A stretch of DNA of 64,000 nucleotides, from contig JAANBB010000011.1 of NCBI GenBank assembly GCA_014621425.1, positions 62,001-126,000 of the forward strand, written 5' to 3'. The stretch comes from Cylindrodendrum hubeiense. Its lineage: Eukaryota > Ascomycota > Sordariomycetes > Hypocreales > Nectriaceae. A program made the position numbers and the translations under genes. The notes under the pieces are model-generated. The model had not been told where the DNA came from. It did no database searches and was given only the letters and a program-made list of their open reading frames with translations. Positions 1 through 10,992 of this stretch are shown here, piece by piece. How positions within the stretch are numbered: the stretch's first letter is position 1; every line of letters starts with the position of its first letter.

Positions 1-89
1 ATACAGGCGCGTGGACTAAGTTGGAGACTCTTGAGTCAAAGAAGGATGTTATAAGCCATTGTTAACATCAGAGACAAGTGTTCGAAGCA

Positions 90-96
90 TATATAA
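90..96 (+). promoter_or_regulatory. TATA box of the small secreted protein gene
   Basis: A TATATAA stretch lies 113 bp before the ATG at 209, in a leader rich in CA and CT. It fits a core promoter for the downstream gene, with a transcription start expected some tens of bases further on. No transcript evidence is available. Confidence 0.45.
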
Positions 97-208
97 TGAG
101 CTGCGTTTTCTTTCAAACTTCTGTTCTTGACAACATCACACAAATTAGCAGAAACTTCAGTCACACATTCAACTCACACAAAGAAATCATCTATCCACTT
201 CAGACAAC

Positions 209-526
209 ATGAAGTTTTCGATTATCTTCGCCTCTAGCTTTGCCGTCATTGCCTCGGCCCTCCACGAGGCTCATGCCCCACTCCATGATAAGATTCGACG
301 ACAGGGGCTTGACGTGACCGGCACTGTCGATGAAGCATGTGCCTCTGCCGTCACAAACTGCTGCGTGTCCAACACCGATTGCGACCTAGCCAACCCAATC
401 CTCACCACCCGCTTCATTACCGGATTCGGTATTCTCACCTGTGCGGAAATACCAATGGTATTCTCAGACAGGGCCGAACCCTTCAGACAGTACTGTGCGA
501 CTTCCGGTGGACTTTCCCTTGATTAA
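209..526 (+). CDS. small secreted cysteine-rich protein, hydrophobin-like
   Basis: This 105-residue protein has no intron. Residues 1 to about 20 form a hydrophobic signal peptide, so it should be secreted. A dibasic Arg-Arg at residues 30-31 is a likely Kex2 cleavage site, leaving a mature chain of about 74 residues. Six cysteines are visible at 44, 51, 52, 58, 78 and 96. The C...CC...C spacing at the front resembles the first half of a hydrophobin, but the second CC pair of the eight-cysteine hydrophobin pattern is missing. It may be a hydrophobin-like surface protein or an unrelated small secreted protein. The ATG is preceded by a TATA box, and no alternative start exists. Function is not established. 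Confidence 0.7.
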   Translation: MKFSIIFASSFAVIASALHEAHAPLHDKIRRQGLDVTGTVDEACASAVTNCCVSNTDCDLANPILTTRFITGFGILTCAEIPMVFSDRAEPFRQYCATSGGLSLD

Positions 527-1267
527 AGTCGGTAAGATATCTATTATTTACCTTGAGCTCTGAACCAACAGCTGACCTTGGAATAACTAGACGCGGGTAA
601 TTAAATACGACTGGGGTTTTCGATGGCGTTGCGATGAGATGGTAAAGTTCACATTATCTTATCGCCAGAAGAATTCTTCCCAGTATCATATCAATGTGGC
701 GTTGAGAGGGCTGAGCACTTTACCGATAGTTATATGTCTCCAGTATGATAGATAAGTCAGATAGCTAGTCTAAGATATAAACACTCCTTGTCGCGGCAAA
801 TGCCCTGTGCATTAATTTCCATGGCATGTATTCCACTCCTTTAATATGTTGTTCAAGCTGTCTAGATGCCATCCTGATAGATCCTTCTCCTATACCTGCC
901 TAATAAATAAACAAGTAATTGGAATTGCTTTTATATCGTGTGATGGTGTAGTTCAGACCATCCAAGCATGAATCAGCGCAACCGAGCCTCCGGATTCCTC
1001 GGCTATAGCTCAGCGCCAGTTCAGTCAAGAGCGGCTTAAGCTCAGCTCTATGTCTAGAAATCGATTCAATAAGCTTGACTTATGTCTGTGACTCCCCTCA
1101 TATCTAATCATATCTAGGTTCATACATTGCTACAGAACGCCTACTATTAACACGCAGACCCAGCCACTATTATACAAATACTGCGTGGGCGAGAGTCTAG
1201 TGGTGAACTAGCCGGTAATTCTTTAACAGTCCTATCTCAGGACAATATTTTCCGCATCTTTATTATT
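527..1267. other. intergenic, no gene seen
   Basis: This is the shared 3' region of the secreted protein gene (+) and the membrane protein gene (-), which converge here. It holds only short frames full of stops. No RNA gene or repeat was recognised. Confidence 0.6.
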
Positions 1268-3252
1268 TTAATTAGCAATACCCCTAAACCAGAAACAAGC
1301 CAAAACATTACACACAACACCAATGACACTTGTACAAGAAACAATAAATGCACTGAGTACCATAAACCCAGTAAATTCCATTGTTTCATCGTAAAATATC
1401 ACACCAGCCAATGCCGCATCACTTGTGCTGACCCAATATCCCAGGCCAACCAGTACCGGATATAATGAGTAGCCAACCAAAACTAACATGAATATCCAAT
1501 ATGCCAATTTCGGAGCTCTCATGGGGGCATATCTCTCATACAGCATGCTAAAGGATATGAAAAGAAAACAAGCTGATGGGTATTCAACGCAGAGAACATA
1601 AACGTAACCCCTTAGAAGGACTGGCGCATTCGTCCCTTCCCTACTAAGAAAGAGAAACAGAAATGTCATCATGAAAATTTGGAGACACGGCAGAATAATG
1701 GCTGGCGTTATCCAGGCACATTCCGCAATGTCATAATAATCCCGATTGATAGAATGAAGAACCCGGCGACGGAAGTCATATACCCCGTCAGTTGTACCAT
1801 TTGGGACCATGGATTCGTCATTTTGACCAAAGGAAATTATCGGAATTTGGGCAGAGTAACGATCCTCGAGCTCATAGAATGTCTTTTTGGATGGTTCTTC
1901 ATCGGGTTCAAAGAATAGTTGAGCTGTTGTAAGGAGTGGTCCAAGAAGAAGGAAGACCGGAAGAATTTGCCCGAAAGTCCAGTCATTTTCATCAACATCG
2001 GCCGCTGCTCTTGCCAGGACCAGCTTGATTGTGCCCCAGATCCCAGAGACAAGCAGCCAGTAAACCTTTAAAAACGGTTAGCAACTCTGACTGTTCCGAG
2101 TAGATGTATCACGAAGATCAAGGGAACTAACATCCGATAAAGTAGAGGAGAAAATGTCGGAATAGATTCTAGCCAGACAGAGGTTCGCCACTTGAATATG
2201 CAAGATGAATTGTTTGAATGCAATATTTTGACCTGACGCCTCGTGATCGCCATCCGATAGACACCTAATAAGACCTTTCCATAAAGCGCTGCACTTTCTC
2301 CGGAAAGCTGTCGCAGCGCCAGAAAGGGGCTTTTGGAGCTTCATAATCTTGGTTGCTAGGCTAAAAGTAACCAAAATCATCGATATGATTCCAGAGGTAA
2401 AGGCGTCGGAATCTTGGAATGGGTAATCAAATCCTTGTTCCCGCCATTTGAGTACCAGGTGTGTGTCATAGAAACATATCGCATCTGCACCGTTACATGC
2501 AAAGTCCGATGACGTGAAGTCGAAAAAGAGGGTTGGGCCTATAGCCGCGAGCAACAGGATTGTTAAAATTATCATGAAAAAAACTCTAGCCCATTTTTCT
2601 ACTGGGCGAAGAGAGAGGTAGCGGCGAAGAACCGTGAGGCCAGCGACGTGCGTGAGATTGGAAAACCATGCGACGTATACTACCATCTGGAAGTGATAGG
2701 CCGAGATGCCTTTGCACAGATTTGCATAAGCGCTAATGAGAATGCCGAGTCCTGTCAAAACCTGGACATCACACATGGCCACGATTGACTGGAAGTTGTC
2801 AGCATTGGTGCAGCAGATCGATGGCTTCCACGAACCTTGATGAAAACAAGATGCCATTTTGGGTGCTGGAAAATCCTGTAGTGAGGAAGGAATGAAAACC
2901 AACCCGCTATCCGCTTGATAAAGTTGTTCAAAATCACATCAATCGGATTTGCGGTCCATGGGTGATCGCTGTTCGAAATCTGGAGAGGGTTCTCCTGCGG
3001 GTCGAATGCGACAAGATAGTGAAGGATCACGAGAACGATGACAAACCAAGCGGTGCCTAAAAAGCCCCCAATAACCTTGTCTTGGTGTTAGTGGGAGGAC
3101 ATTCGAGAGGGGGTTCCCAGTGTGTATTTGCGACGGTCGGACTATGACCCGCGCGAGGAATATGAGGGTGTTGTACTGACCCCAGGACCTGCAACATCCC
3201 CGTAAGGCTCTGGAGATGCATTTCTGGTTGACAGATTACAACAGGAAGACAT
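1268..3252 (-). CDS. polytopic fungal membrane protein of unknown function (4 exons)
   Basis: I assemble complement(join(1268..2065, 2132..2788, 2836..3075, 3181..3252)), 588 residues. Every exon is a multiple of three, and the introns have canonical ends (GTCAGT, GTTCGT, GTTAGT donors). The start is the ATG at 3252, giving an N-terminus with the family-typical segment PYGDVAGPGV that joins cleanly to the first membrane span. About seven or more hydrophobic segments follow. Near the middle are MCDVQVLTGLGIL and AWFSNLTHVAGLTVLR, and near the C-terminal third DWTFGQILPVFLLLGPLL, all recurrent in a fungal family of uncharacterised integral membrane proteins. No enzyme motif is visible. The introns are 66, 47 and 105 bp. 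It is probably a plasma- or endomembrane protein; the role is unknown. Confidence 0.75.
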
Positions 3253-4545
3253 GGGTAAATTCCGAAGCAGCTGCGTCGTCGTGGGATAAATCTAAGTGTC
3301 TAGTAGACGTGCATGGTGAATGGCATGGACGTAGCTGATCCTACTCTTTTGTTGAAGATAGATAACATAACACAAGCGGTGTCAACCGGCAAAACATAGG
3401 AGTGGAATAAAATTGGTCCGTATTTTGCAAACCCTTCTTGTTTCAGCGCCATGCATTCGAGAATCAGGTTGTCGAACTCGAGTATCACAGTTGTGTGGCT
3501 TATATTAAGCTGAGATCATCACCAAACCCGCGGTAGTGTGGTGACAAGGGGTGGATACGCGTAACTCGGCTTCATACGCTAATAAACCCTAATCGTCGAG
3601 CCAGCTGACCTTTTTACTGTCTATTGATCAACAGTCTTACCCTACACTCACGGCAATCACACTCACCAGTTAGTTGCTTATCGAGACGTTCGGTACTTGC
3701 TCTTCGGGGGTATCTTAGTTTAGAAGTTACCAACTGCCAAGACGTATGTCGATTCGATTTTTCTCTGCTGCCGTTGATTGAGGAGATAGACAAGTTTACG
3801 CTTTACGGAGCTGGACGCCCACCCTTTTCAAAATACTACATGAGTCATGCTAGTTTCAAACAATCGTCAACGAAGCCGTGGAGTTGAAACCCATAGGTGT
3901 AATTATAGAAACAGGCTACATCTCGGTTATTACTGTGCTTATTTGCATGGTTGCCTTTATCATTGTCACTACTGCCCCACGAAGCCTCAAACGTGGTTCC
4001 GTAGTAAAGGCAGTAAGTATCTTCCACGTCTACCTCGAGCGTTTCGGTTTCATCCTCTTAAGGAGTACAAAGATAAGATCCAAAAGGGAAAGCAAAAAAA
4101 AAACATACAATACCGGGCATTCTCAGGTCGCCACCGACCCGACTGGTACTCCAGCGGTCGCCAGGTTGACTCAGGGAGAGCGGAGGGGATCCCGTATTTT
4201 CTGGCGCCTGTGGTCGTATGTACCGGATTTAGACACAAATCGACTTTTGTCAGGTTGGGCTGTACAATCACAGAATCGAGATATCATCCTGAGGCACCTC
4301 ACGTAATCATAGCACGAAGTACAACATGGAGAAAAGAGGGGTTCGGTTAAAAGACAAGTCAATTTGCTATTTCAATGGCTATGCTTTCCGAACAAAATAA
4401 ACGACAGGGTGGAATACATTTTGGTCGTGTTTGAACAAGGCGTTAATCAATAAATCTAGACATGGTTCCACACAGCGCTTTGTGAAGCTTTAATACAGCC
4501 TAGACGCTTCTCTTCTTGGAGAAGTCGAACCTGCGAATCTCATAT
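3253..4545. other. intergenic with a possible membrane-protein relic
   Basis: No complete gene was found. At 3854-4012 on the plus strand a reading frame that follows a TAG-type splice acceptor encodes about 53 residues with one clear membrane span (VITVLICMVAFIIVTTAP) and is followed by a GTAAGT donor at 4013. It could be a leftover exon of a fungal membrane protein. I could not find neighbouring exons that restore a gene, so it is not called as a CDS. Confidence 0.25.
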
Positions 4546-6718
4546 TCACAGTCTGGCGGGAGGGGCAGGGATGGCGCAGCACGAAGGTGTGGCAGCCTCC
4601 TCCTTGGCGGGAAAGGCATCCTTGGAGACGCTGTCGACGCAGATGGCCGAGGGAGGCACCCACAGGCCGGGGTTCTTCTGGAAGAAGTTGGAGGCGCGCA
4701 GCATGACGCTGACGGGCTCGGCGGGCATGATGGGGAAGTCCTCGGTACGGGGGAAGTGGGTGAGGCCGAACTGGATGTAGCACACGATGTCGGTGTTCAC
4801 AATAGACTCGTCGCGCTCGACCCAGTCGGTGATGGTCGTGTTGTAAGGGTGGTTCTCCTGGCCGGTGGACTGGCACACGTAGTCGCCAGCGGGGAACAGC
4901 TCGTAGTCCTTGTAAGGGGTTACCCACAAGCTCTTGCGCGCAAAGGCAGCGCGGTTGTTGACGACACTGCCGGGCTTGGCCAGGACGGCGGGGCAGTTGT
5001 TGTTGAGAATCTTATAGGCGACGGGCTTCTTGCAAGCTTGGTTGATGCTGCTGGGGTTGATGATGTCCCAAGAGCGGCTGGTCTCGAAGCAGTAGCTAGC
5101 AGCAGCCTCCTTGGAGGTGAGCAGGGGCGTCTTCTTGCAGTAGAAGCCGTTACCGTAGGGGTTCTCGGCGGATCCGACCGGCTCCTCTGAGGGCAAGGCG
5201 TCGTTCTGGACGATGGAGTTGTCCGGGCCATCGACCTCGGGGTCAACTCGGAGGGAGAAGATGTGCTGGTGGTTGTGGGCGTTGATGCGGTGGGCGACCT
5301 CGGCACCGTAGGGAGCGGCCGTCTCGGTGGGGTGCATGCAGTAGGTGTTGAGCATGCCGGTCAGCTTGATCTCCAGCTTGTAGGTACCGTCGAGAGTAAA
5401 GGTGTGGTAGAAGCCGTACTCGTAGTTGGCGGCGGTGATGATTTGCGAGATGATAAGCTTGCGGTCGCGGGCGGAGATGACGGTTCCGTCGCGGTAATCG
5501 GTGTGCTTGTAGAGGAGACCGTTGTCCTCCTCGTGGATGCAGATGGCGTTCTTGATGACGGCGGGGTCACCGTTTCCGGTGGCCATGACGGCGTCGAGGT
5601 AGTGAATGGCACCCTTGCAGTCGCATCCCAGCTTGAGCGAGTTGGTCATGAGACCAGTGCCATACTCACCAACGTCGAAGGCGTGCTTCTTGTGGTGAGG
5701 CGGGTCGGGGTTGCCGTAGGGCACGACCATCTCGACAACGCTGATGCGGTTGAAGAGAGTGCGCTCGCGGTGCTCGTGGTGGTCCTCGATGCGGACGTCG
5801 GACAGCACGATGCCCTCACGGTAGTTGAAGCCGATGTGCATCTTGTAGCCGGCCCAGGCGATCTCGTTGCCGCGCATGCGGAACGACACGCCCTCGGGCT
5901 GGGTGATGTTGATGGGCTTGAGCACGCCGTCGACATAGTTTTCACCAATGAACTCGGGCATGTAGTTGTGCTCCTCCAGCGACACCTTGGTGCGCTCGCC
6001 GTTGACGAGGCGGATGTCGACGGCGAGGACCTCTTCGGTCTCAGTGTCGACGACGACGGAGAAGTCGAGCGGGTGCGCGTACTGGTTGTCGAACGCCGAG
6101 TTGCGGTAGTAGGCAATGCCCTGCTGCAGACGGCGCTCGAAGCCCCAGCGGTTATCAACACCAATGGCCCAGGCGTCGAGGAACACCTTGTCCATGTCGG
6201 TGATGCCGAGGCCGCGGCAGGCCTCGATGACCTGCGCGTCGGCGCGGGCAACACGCTCGCAGACGTCGAGATCCTCGAGGGTCAGCATGGCGCCGACGTC
6301 AGAGACGGGCTTCCACTCCTCGACCTTGGCCTGGGTGAGGTTGGCAATGACCTCGGCGATCTTGGAGGTGCCCTTCTCGATCACGACGGCAAAGGCACGG
6401 CGGTCAGGGCGCGCGGCGCGACGGGCGCGGAAGGCGGCATAGTCAACCTTCTTGGGCTCGCGCAGAGTGAGGCAGTTGAACTTGATGGTGGTGGGGTTGG
6501 CGTAATCACGGATAAGCTTGGAGGCGAAGCGGATCTCCTCAATCGATAGCTGATCTGCGGGGAGTTAGGACGGTGTTGCAGCGGGCAGTCAAGGGAACCG
6601 CCAGAGATAACATACCGAGAGGATGAACTGAGTGGCTCTTGGACAGGTCGGGAGCGGCGTCGTTGGGCTCTTCCCGATACACGGTGTAACCGGCAATTGA
6701 TGAGGTGTCTTGAATCAT
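4546..6718 (-). CDS. peroxisomal-type copper amine oxidase
   Basis: Two exons, complement(join(4546..6554, 6616..6718)), give 703 residues. The 61-bp intron has a GTATGT donor and CCGCAG acceptor. The enzyme deaminates primary amines oxidatively to an aldehyde, H2O2 and ammonia. Copper amine oxidase hallmarks are all present. The topaquinone-precursor tyrosine is about residue 412 in ITAANYEYGF. The catalytic base aspartate is about 328 in AFDVGEYGTG. Copper-ligand histidines are about 463 and 465 (HNHQH), with the third about 634 in LTHFPRTEDFPIMP. Their spacing matches yeast amine oxidases. The C-terminus is ARL, a PTS1-type tripeptide, so peroxisomal import is likely, as for yeast methylamine oxidase. 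It is divergent from the permease at 8512, with GATA-type sites between them. The substrate (methylamine, tyramine, phenylethylamine or other) cannot be read from sequence. Confidence 0.93.
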
Positions 6719-8511
6719 TTTTGTCGGAGCTGAGAGACTGTTCCATACGGTTGTGTGAAGAGACAACGACGATGCGTCGATGAAGGGCTCAAGCGGGTGA
6801 GCAGGCAGGGGGGAAGCTGTGGAATGAGGCAGACAGACGACTGAGTGTGAGCGGTGGTGATCTTGAACTCTGGGGACTTTACGCTTCGCACTTGGGAGCA
6901 CGACTTCTTATAGACGCGGGCGGCATCGTCGTCGGCGACTGCCGGCGTCAGCCCCGGAACACCGCAAGCTGCGAGCTCCACAATGGTCCGGATCGCAGCA
7001 CGAGCGGCTGGCCGTCGGCTCGTGGCCTGTGCAAGCGTGCAACTCTACTACGTACGGGCAGCAGCAGGCCAGCAAGAGGCGCCTGGAGAATCCTCAACAG
7101 GGCAAAAGCAAGCAAGTGGTCGCGGTGGAGCCTCTGCGTCGCCAGAAATGCGAGCCAACTGCCGTGTCAAGCCAGGCGCCGCAGCTGACACGGCGCCAAT
7201 GCAACTCAGGCCGGAGCGGACAGTGAGAGTGGACGCCCATGAGATCCGATTATGCGTGTGTCCTCTCCTCTGTGCTAATCCTGTGCTACTCCCGTGCTGC
7301 GCTGTGCTGCTCCCGGCCGTGTAAGCGTGCTACAGGCTACAGATACGCAGTGCAGCGCGAGGCCCGCCCCGGCGTCTCGTCTACGTCACGGGCGGTCACG
7401 CTCGCTCAGGCCATTAGTTTGCGTTTGCATTTGCTGAGCAGTACTGTCACCGCTTGCAGGGGAGCCACGGCGTCGCCCCAATCGCCCGCGGCGGCGGGTT
7501 TGTCGCCAGGACTTAACCACATGGGGCAGCTAATCCTCATGCGCGCCGTGGGTCCCGGCGGCGATGCGACTACGCCCGAACAGGGCAACCGATTGCATTT
7601 TCCCCATCGAAACGGGGGCCTGTCGATAAGGGGGACGCAGTCCGAGATAACCGACGGCCGTGAGCTGGGTGCGAGACGCCGCGGTTGGCTGGGGGCTCGT
7701 TCCGTTGGTCATCGATGGCCATTGACGATACGAGTCCGCCACAGCCTCATTACCGTCGTCGCCTGCTTCCGGCCCGGCCTGGCATGCTGGCGTGTACCCC
7801 GTGGGGAAGCCGTCACGCGGTCGTGCGTACCCAAGACTTTCAGCTTCTGTTGTGAGCTATCACGTAATGCCATCGGCTTGGGCTTGCTTTTGACACAATA
7901 CCCCATGGGGATGTGGTTGCGCCCCTGCAGCGGGTGGTCGCTGGATCGCGAATGCGTGTCGAACGGCATAATCGACGTCTGCTTTGCCGTTTGGCGACGA
8001 AATGCCATGTCGAAGCCGTCGTGACATGTCCGTCTCAGTACGTGGTGTGGCACAGTCCCGGCGCCCTGGAATGGTCAATGTACTCGGTACGGAGACGCGA
8101 CCAGGGTTGGCTAGGGGTGGCTAAGAGCAGCAGAGATAACGGCCCAAGATGTACGGATAAGCATTTGTCTAATGAATTGTGTGTCCACCCTCGTTTCGCT
8201 CTGGCTGCCAATCCGTCCGTCACACGATGCCACACAGAGCAAGCACCGCATGTGTAGTCTCCTGACGTAGCTTGGCCCGTACGCACCCTGAGCCTGAAGC
8301 TGAGCTTGGGGATTGTCTATAGCATACTTAAGCCCGCGACGCCTCGTCGCCGCCCGCCCAATTCTCCCTCAGCCCAGCTCCCTCACGCGTTGTTGCAAAT
8401 GCTCTTCCCGTTGCTACTCCCTCCACCCTGATATCGCACTGTTGCAAATGCGCTTCCCGTTACTATTACCTCCTCTTTGAACCCCCTTCGGAACATCCCT
8501 CCGTCGCCACC
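6719..8511. promoter_or_regulatory. bidirectional promoter region, amine oxidase / permease
   Basis: This is a 1.8-kb GC-rich spacer between two divergent genes, with no convincing coding frame. HGATAR sites, the binding motif of nitrogen regulators of the AreA type, occur at 7624 (CGATAA), 7645 (AGATAA), 8134 (AGATAA) and on the minus strand at 7857 (TGATAG). Such sites arise by chance at some rate, but they fit nitrogen control of an amine-catabolic pair. That role is inference. Confidence 0.4.
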
Positions 8512-10128
8512 ATGGACGTGGAGACGAACGCCTCGCTCAAGCACCCGGAGCCGACCGACCAGGCCCTCCAGGATGCGCGGGACCTCGCCGAGTATGGCCA
8601 CTCGCAGGCCCTCACACGCAAGTTCAGCATCTGGAGCATGCTGGCCCTCGCCTTTTCCGTGCTGGGCACCTGGTCGACCTTTGCCCAGGGCCTCTCCAGC
8701 GGCCTGACCAGCGGCGGCCCCATCGCCATCCTCTGGGGCCTCGTCCTGGTGACCGTGTGCAACGTCTGCGTCGCCGTGTCGCTGGGCGAGCTCGTCAGCA
8801 GCATGCCCACCGCGCTGGGCCAGGCCTTCTGGATCTCGCGCCTGTGGCCCACCCCCGCCGGACGCTTCTGTTCGTACCTCTGCGCCTGGATCAACACCTT
8901 CGGCTGGTGGACGCTGGCCGCCTCGCAGCTCGCCTTCATGACCGAGTTCATGCTCGGCATGAAGGTCCTCTTCGACGTTGAGTGGACAGGGGCCAGCAAG
9001 GGTTGGGTTCTGTTTCTCGTCTATATCGGTACCACCCTGGCCATGACGGGCTTCAACCTCGTCGCCTGCCGACGCGACTTGATCCTCCCCATGTTCAACA
9101 ACTTTGTCGGCATCTGCTTCGCCGGCCTCTTCTTCATCATCAGCCTGGCGCTGCTTATTTCTGTCGGAACCAAGTCGGGTCTCTCCTTCCAGCCCGCTTC
9201 TTTTGTCTTTGGAACCTGGATCAACCAGACCACCTGGCCCGATGGTGTCACTTGGTTCATGGGTCTTCTCCAGGCCGCCTATGGTCTTACCGCGTTCGAT
9301 TCCGCCATCCATCTCGTCGAGGAGATCCCCGCCCCGCGAAAGAATATCCCCCGAGTCATCTACTCTTCGGTCATCATGGGTGCCATTACCGGCTTCATCT
9401 TCATGGTCGTCTGTCTCTTTTGTATCCAGGACCTGGACGTCATTCTTGACCCCCCGACTGGACTCCCATTCATGGAACTCCTCCAGGAGAGTGTTGGTCT
9501 CAAGGGCGGAACTGTTCTCCTTTCTCTGTTCATCATGAACGGCATCGGCCAGGGCATCAGCATCGTCACCACAGCCTCCCGTTTGACCTGGGGTTTCGCT
9601 CGTGATGGTGGTATTCCCTGGAGCAACTACTTTGCCAAGGTCGACGAGACATGGAAGGTTCCCGTGCGCGCTTTGTGGCTTCAGGGCGGCATCATTGCGT
9701 TGGTTGGCGTTCTCTACACCTTCGCGTCAACCGTCCTCGAGGCCATTCTCAGTGTCAGCACCATTGCCCTCACCATGTCCTACGGCATGCCCATCATGGT
9801 TCTGCTCATTGCTGGCCGCGACAAGCTGCCGCCCGGAGAGTTCACCCTTGGACGCTTCGGCCCTGTTTGCAACTGGGTCTCGGTTGTCTACTGTGCCATC
9901 ACCACTGTCTTTTTCTTTTTCCCCGGCTCGCCCAACCCTACTGGCACTGACATGAACTACGCTATTGCCGTCTTTGGCGTCATGATGGTCGTGACCCTCA
10001 GCTTCTGGGTCATCAAGGGCCGCGTCACCTACCTGCAATCCGAGGAGTCTGAGGGCCGTGTCATCTATGCCGAGAACAGCGACGTGCCTGTTTCTGCAGA
10101 GAAGGAGGCGGAGAGCAAGGGTCTCTAG
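8512..10128 (+). CDS. APC-superfamily amine/GABA/choline-type permease
   Basis: A single 538-residue exon encodes about 12 membrane segments with short hydrophilic ends, the layout of the fungal amino acid-choline permease family. The amphipathic N-terminus leads into FSIWSMLALAFSVLGTWSTF and then GGPIAILWG, the family-typical first helices. FDSAIHLVEEIPAPRKNIPR in the middle is the conserved cytoplasmic loop, and MSYGMPIMVLLIAGRDKLPPG lies near the C-terminus. The ATG at 8512 is the only reasonable start. It is divergent from the copper amine oxidase and followed on the same strand by an aldehyde dehydrogenase, so it probably imports the amine or amino acid the two enzymes consume. Codon use is strongly C-ending, unlike the poorer genes downstream, which suggests good expression. 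The exact substrate is unknown. Confidence 0.9.
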   Translation: MDVETNASLKHPEPTDQALQDARDLAEYGHSQALTRKFSIWSMLALAFSVLGTWSTFAQGLSSGLTSGGPIAILWGLVLVTVCNVCVAVSLGELVSSMPTALGQAFWISRLWPTPAGRFCSYLCAWINTFGWWTLAASQLAFMTEFMLGMKVLFDVEWTGASKGWVLFLVYIGTTLAMTGFNLVACRRDLILPMFNNFVGICFAGLFFIISLALLISVGTKSGLSFQPASFVFGTWINQTTWPDGVTWFMGLLQAAYGLTAFDSAIHLVEEIPAPRKNIPRVIYSSVIMGAITGFIFMVVCLFCIQDLDVILDPPTGLPFMELLQESVGLKGGTVLLSLFIMNGIGQGISIVTTASRLTWGFARDGGIPWSNYFAKVDETWKVPVRALWLQGGIIALVGVLYTFASTVLEAILSVSTIALTMSYGMPIMVLLIAGRDKLPPGEFTLGRFGPVCNWVSVVYCAITTVFFFFPGSPNPTGTDMNYAIAVFGVMMVVTLSFWVIKGRVTYLQSEESEGRVIYAENSDVPVSAEKEAESKGL

Positions 10129-10992
10129 CGTCCTAAACGATGTCTAGGCACTTCTTGCGGCTTTACTTGTACACTAGTCAAAGTCCCTTTGGGATCACTT
10201 GAAAATAATCAAATTTATAAATTTCGTTCACCTTAGCTTCAAGATTCAGTAGCCGGTTTCGCCTTGTGAGATGTTTCATTGCTAAGAGGTTCTACCAATG
10301 TCATGTGTTGCCCTCCAAGTTCCTATTCCGGGTTAACCCCATGTCAATCGTACAGATCAAATCGGTGAAACGGTCTGGGGCATATATTTCAGATTGTATG
10401 GGTGCATCATTTTGTGCATCAGTAGCGTGGCGGGCCAGATCCAAGTGGAGATCATCGCGGAGGTGGATGATACCTTGCGCATCCAACGCCCCGAAGCGAC
10501 CTAGTTTAGTCAAACTCTGGACAAATGATAGAAATCCATTACGGATGGTAAATCCTGCATCAGACCAACTCCGAGACCGGTGCACGTTGAAGGGATTATA
10601 TCCAGGGGGTTCAACCGAGATGCATCATCCCAGCAATGCCGCGTGAATCTGAGATAAATGCACATGAACTGCCAGATCCAGACAAGCATGCACGATGCAC
10701 TAGATTCCCGCGTGGCTTATCTCGCCGGACCGGCCTTCATTAACCATTACTAACATTTGGCCCCGGTCCGGCTGGGTCATGCCGAGCTACTTGGCGACGC
10801 TGGCTTATCTTTGAGCCGAAATAGCCTCTGAGAGGCTGAAACCTTATGCATTCCCCGCAGTTGCTGCATAGTGCCCGTTTTCGGTTGGTGTCGTGTCAAT
10901 CTCACCCAACATATTAGACGCCGCTACCATACAAGTGGAGGAGGTGCCGTTCAGATCCATCAGATCCATCATATCCTTGAATTAATTCGAAA
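10129..10992. promoter_or_regulatory. spacer and promoter of the aldehyde dehydrogenase gene
   Basis: No gene is seen. GATA-type sites lie at 10652 (AGATAA) and, on the minus strand, at 10717 and 10805 (TTATCT). A short direct repeat of CAGATCCAT is found just before the ATG. The GATA sites match those in the amine oxidase/permease promoter and may link the three genes to nitrogen control; this is inference. Confidence 0.35.

Noticed and set aside
5263..6549. Long plus-strand frame of 428 codons opposite the copper amine oxidase
   Set aside because: It is a GC-driven shadow of a gene with clear catalytic motifs. Its composition is Val, Gly and Asp-rich with no domain.
7239..8024. Plus-strand frame of 261 codons in the amine oxidase/permease spacer
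   Set aside because: The start is not supported, the composition is Arg/Ser/Gly-rich as expected from GC-rich spacer DNA, and it overlaps the divergent promoter.
8383..9312. Minus-strand frame of about 309 codons opposite the permease
   Set aside because: It is an antisense shadow of strongly C-ending codons in the permease gene, rich in Glu, Gly and Ala with no domain.
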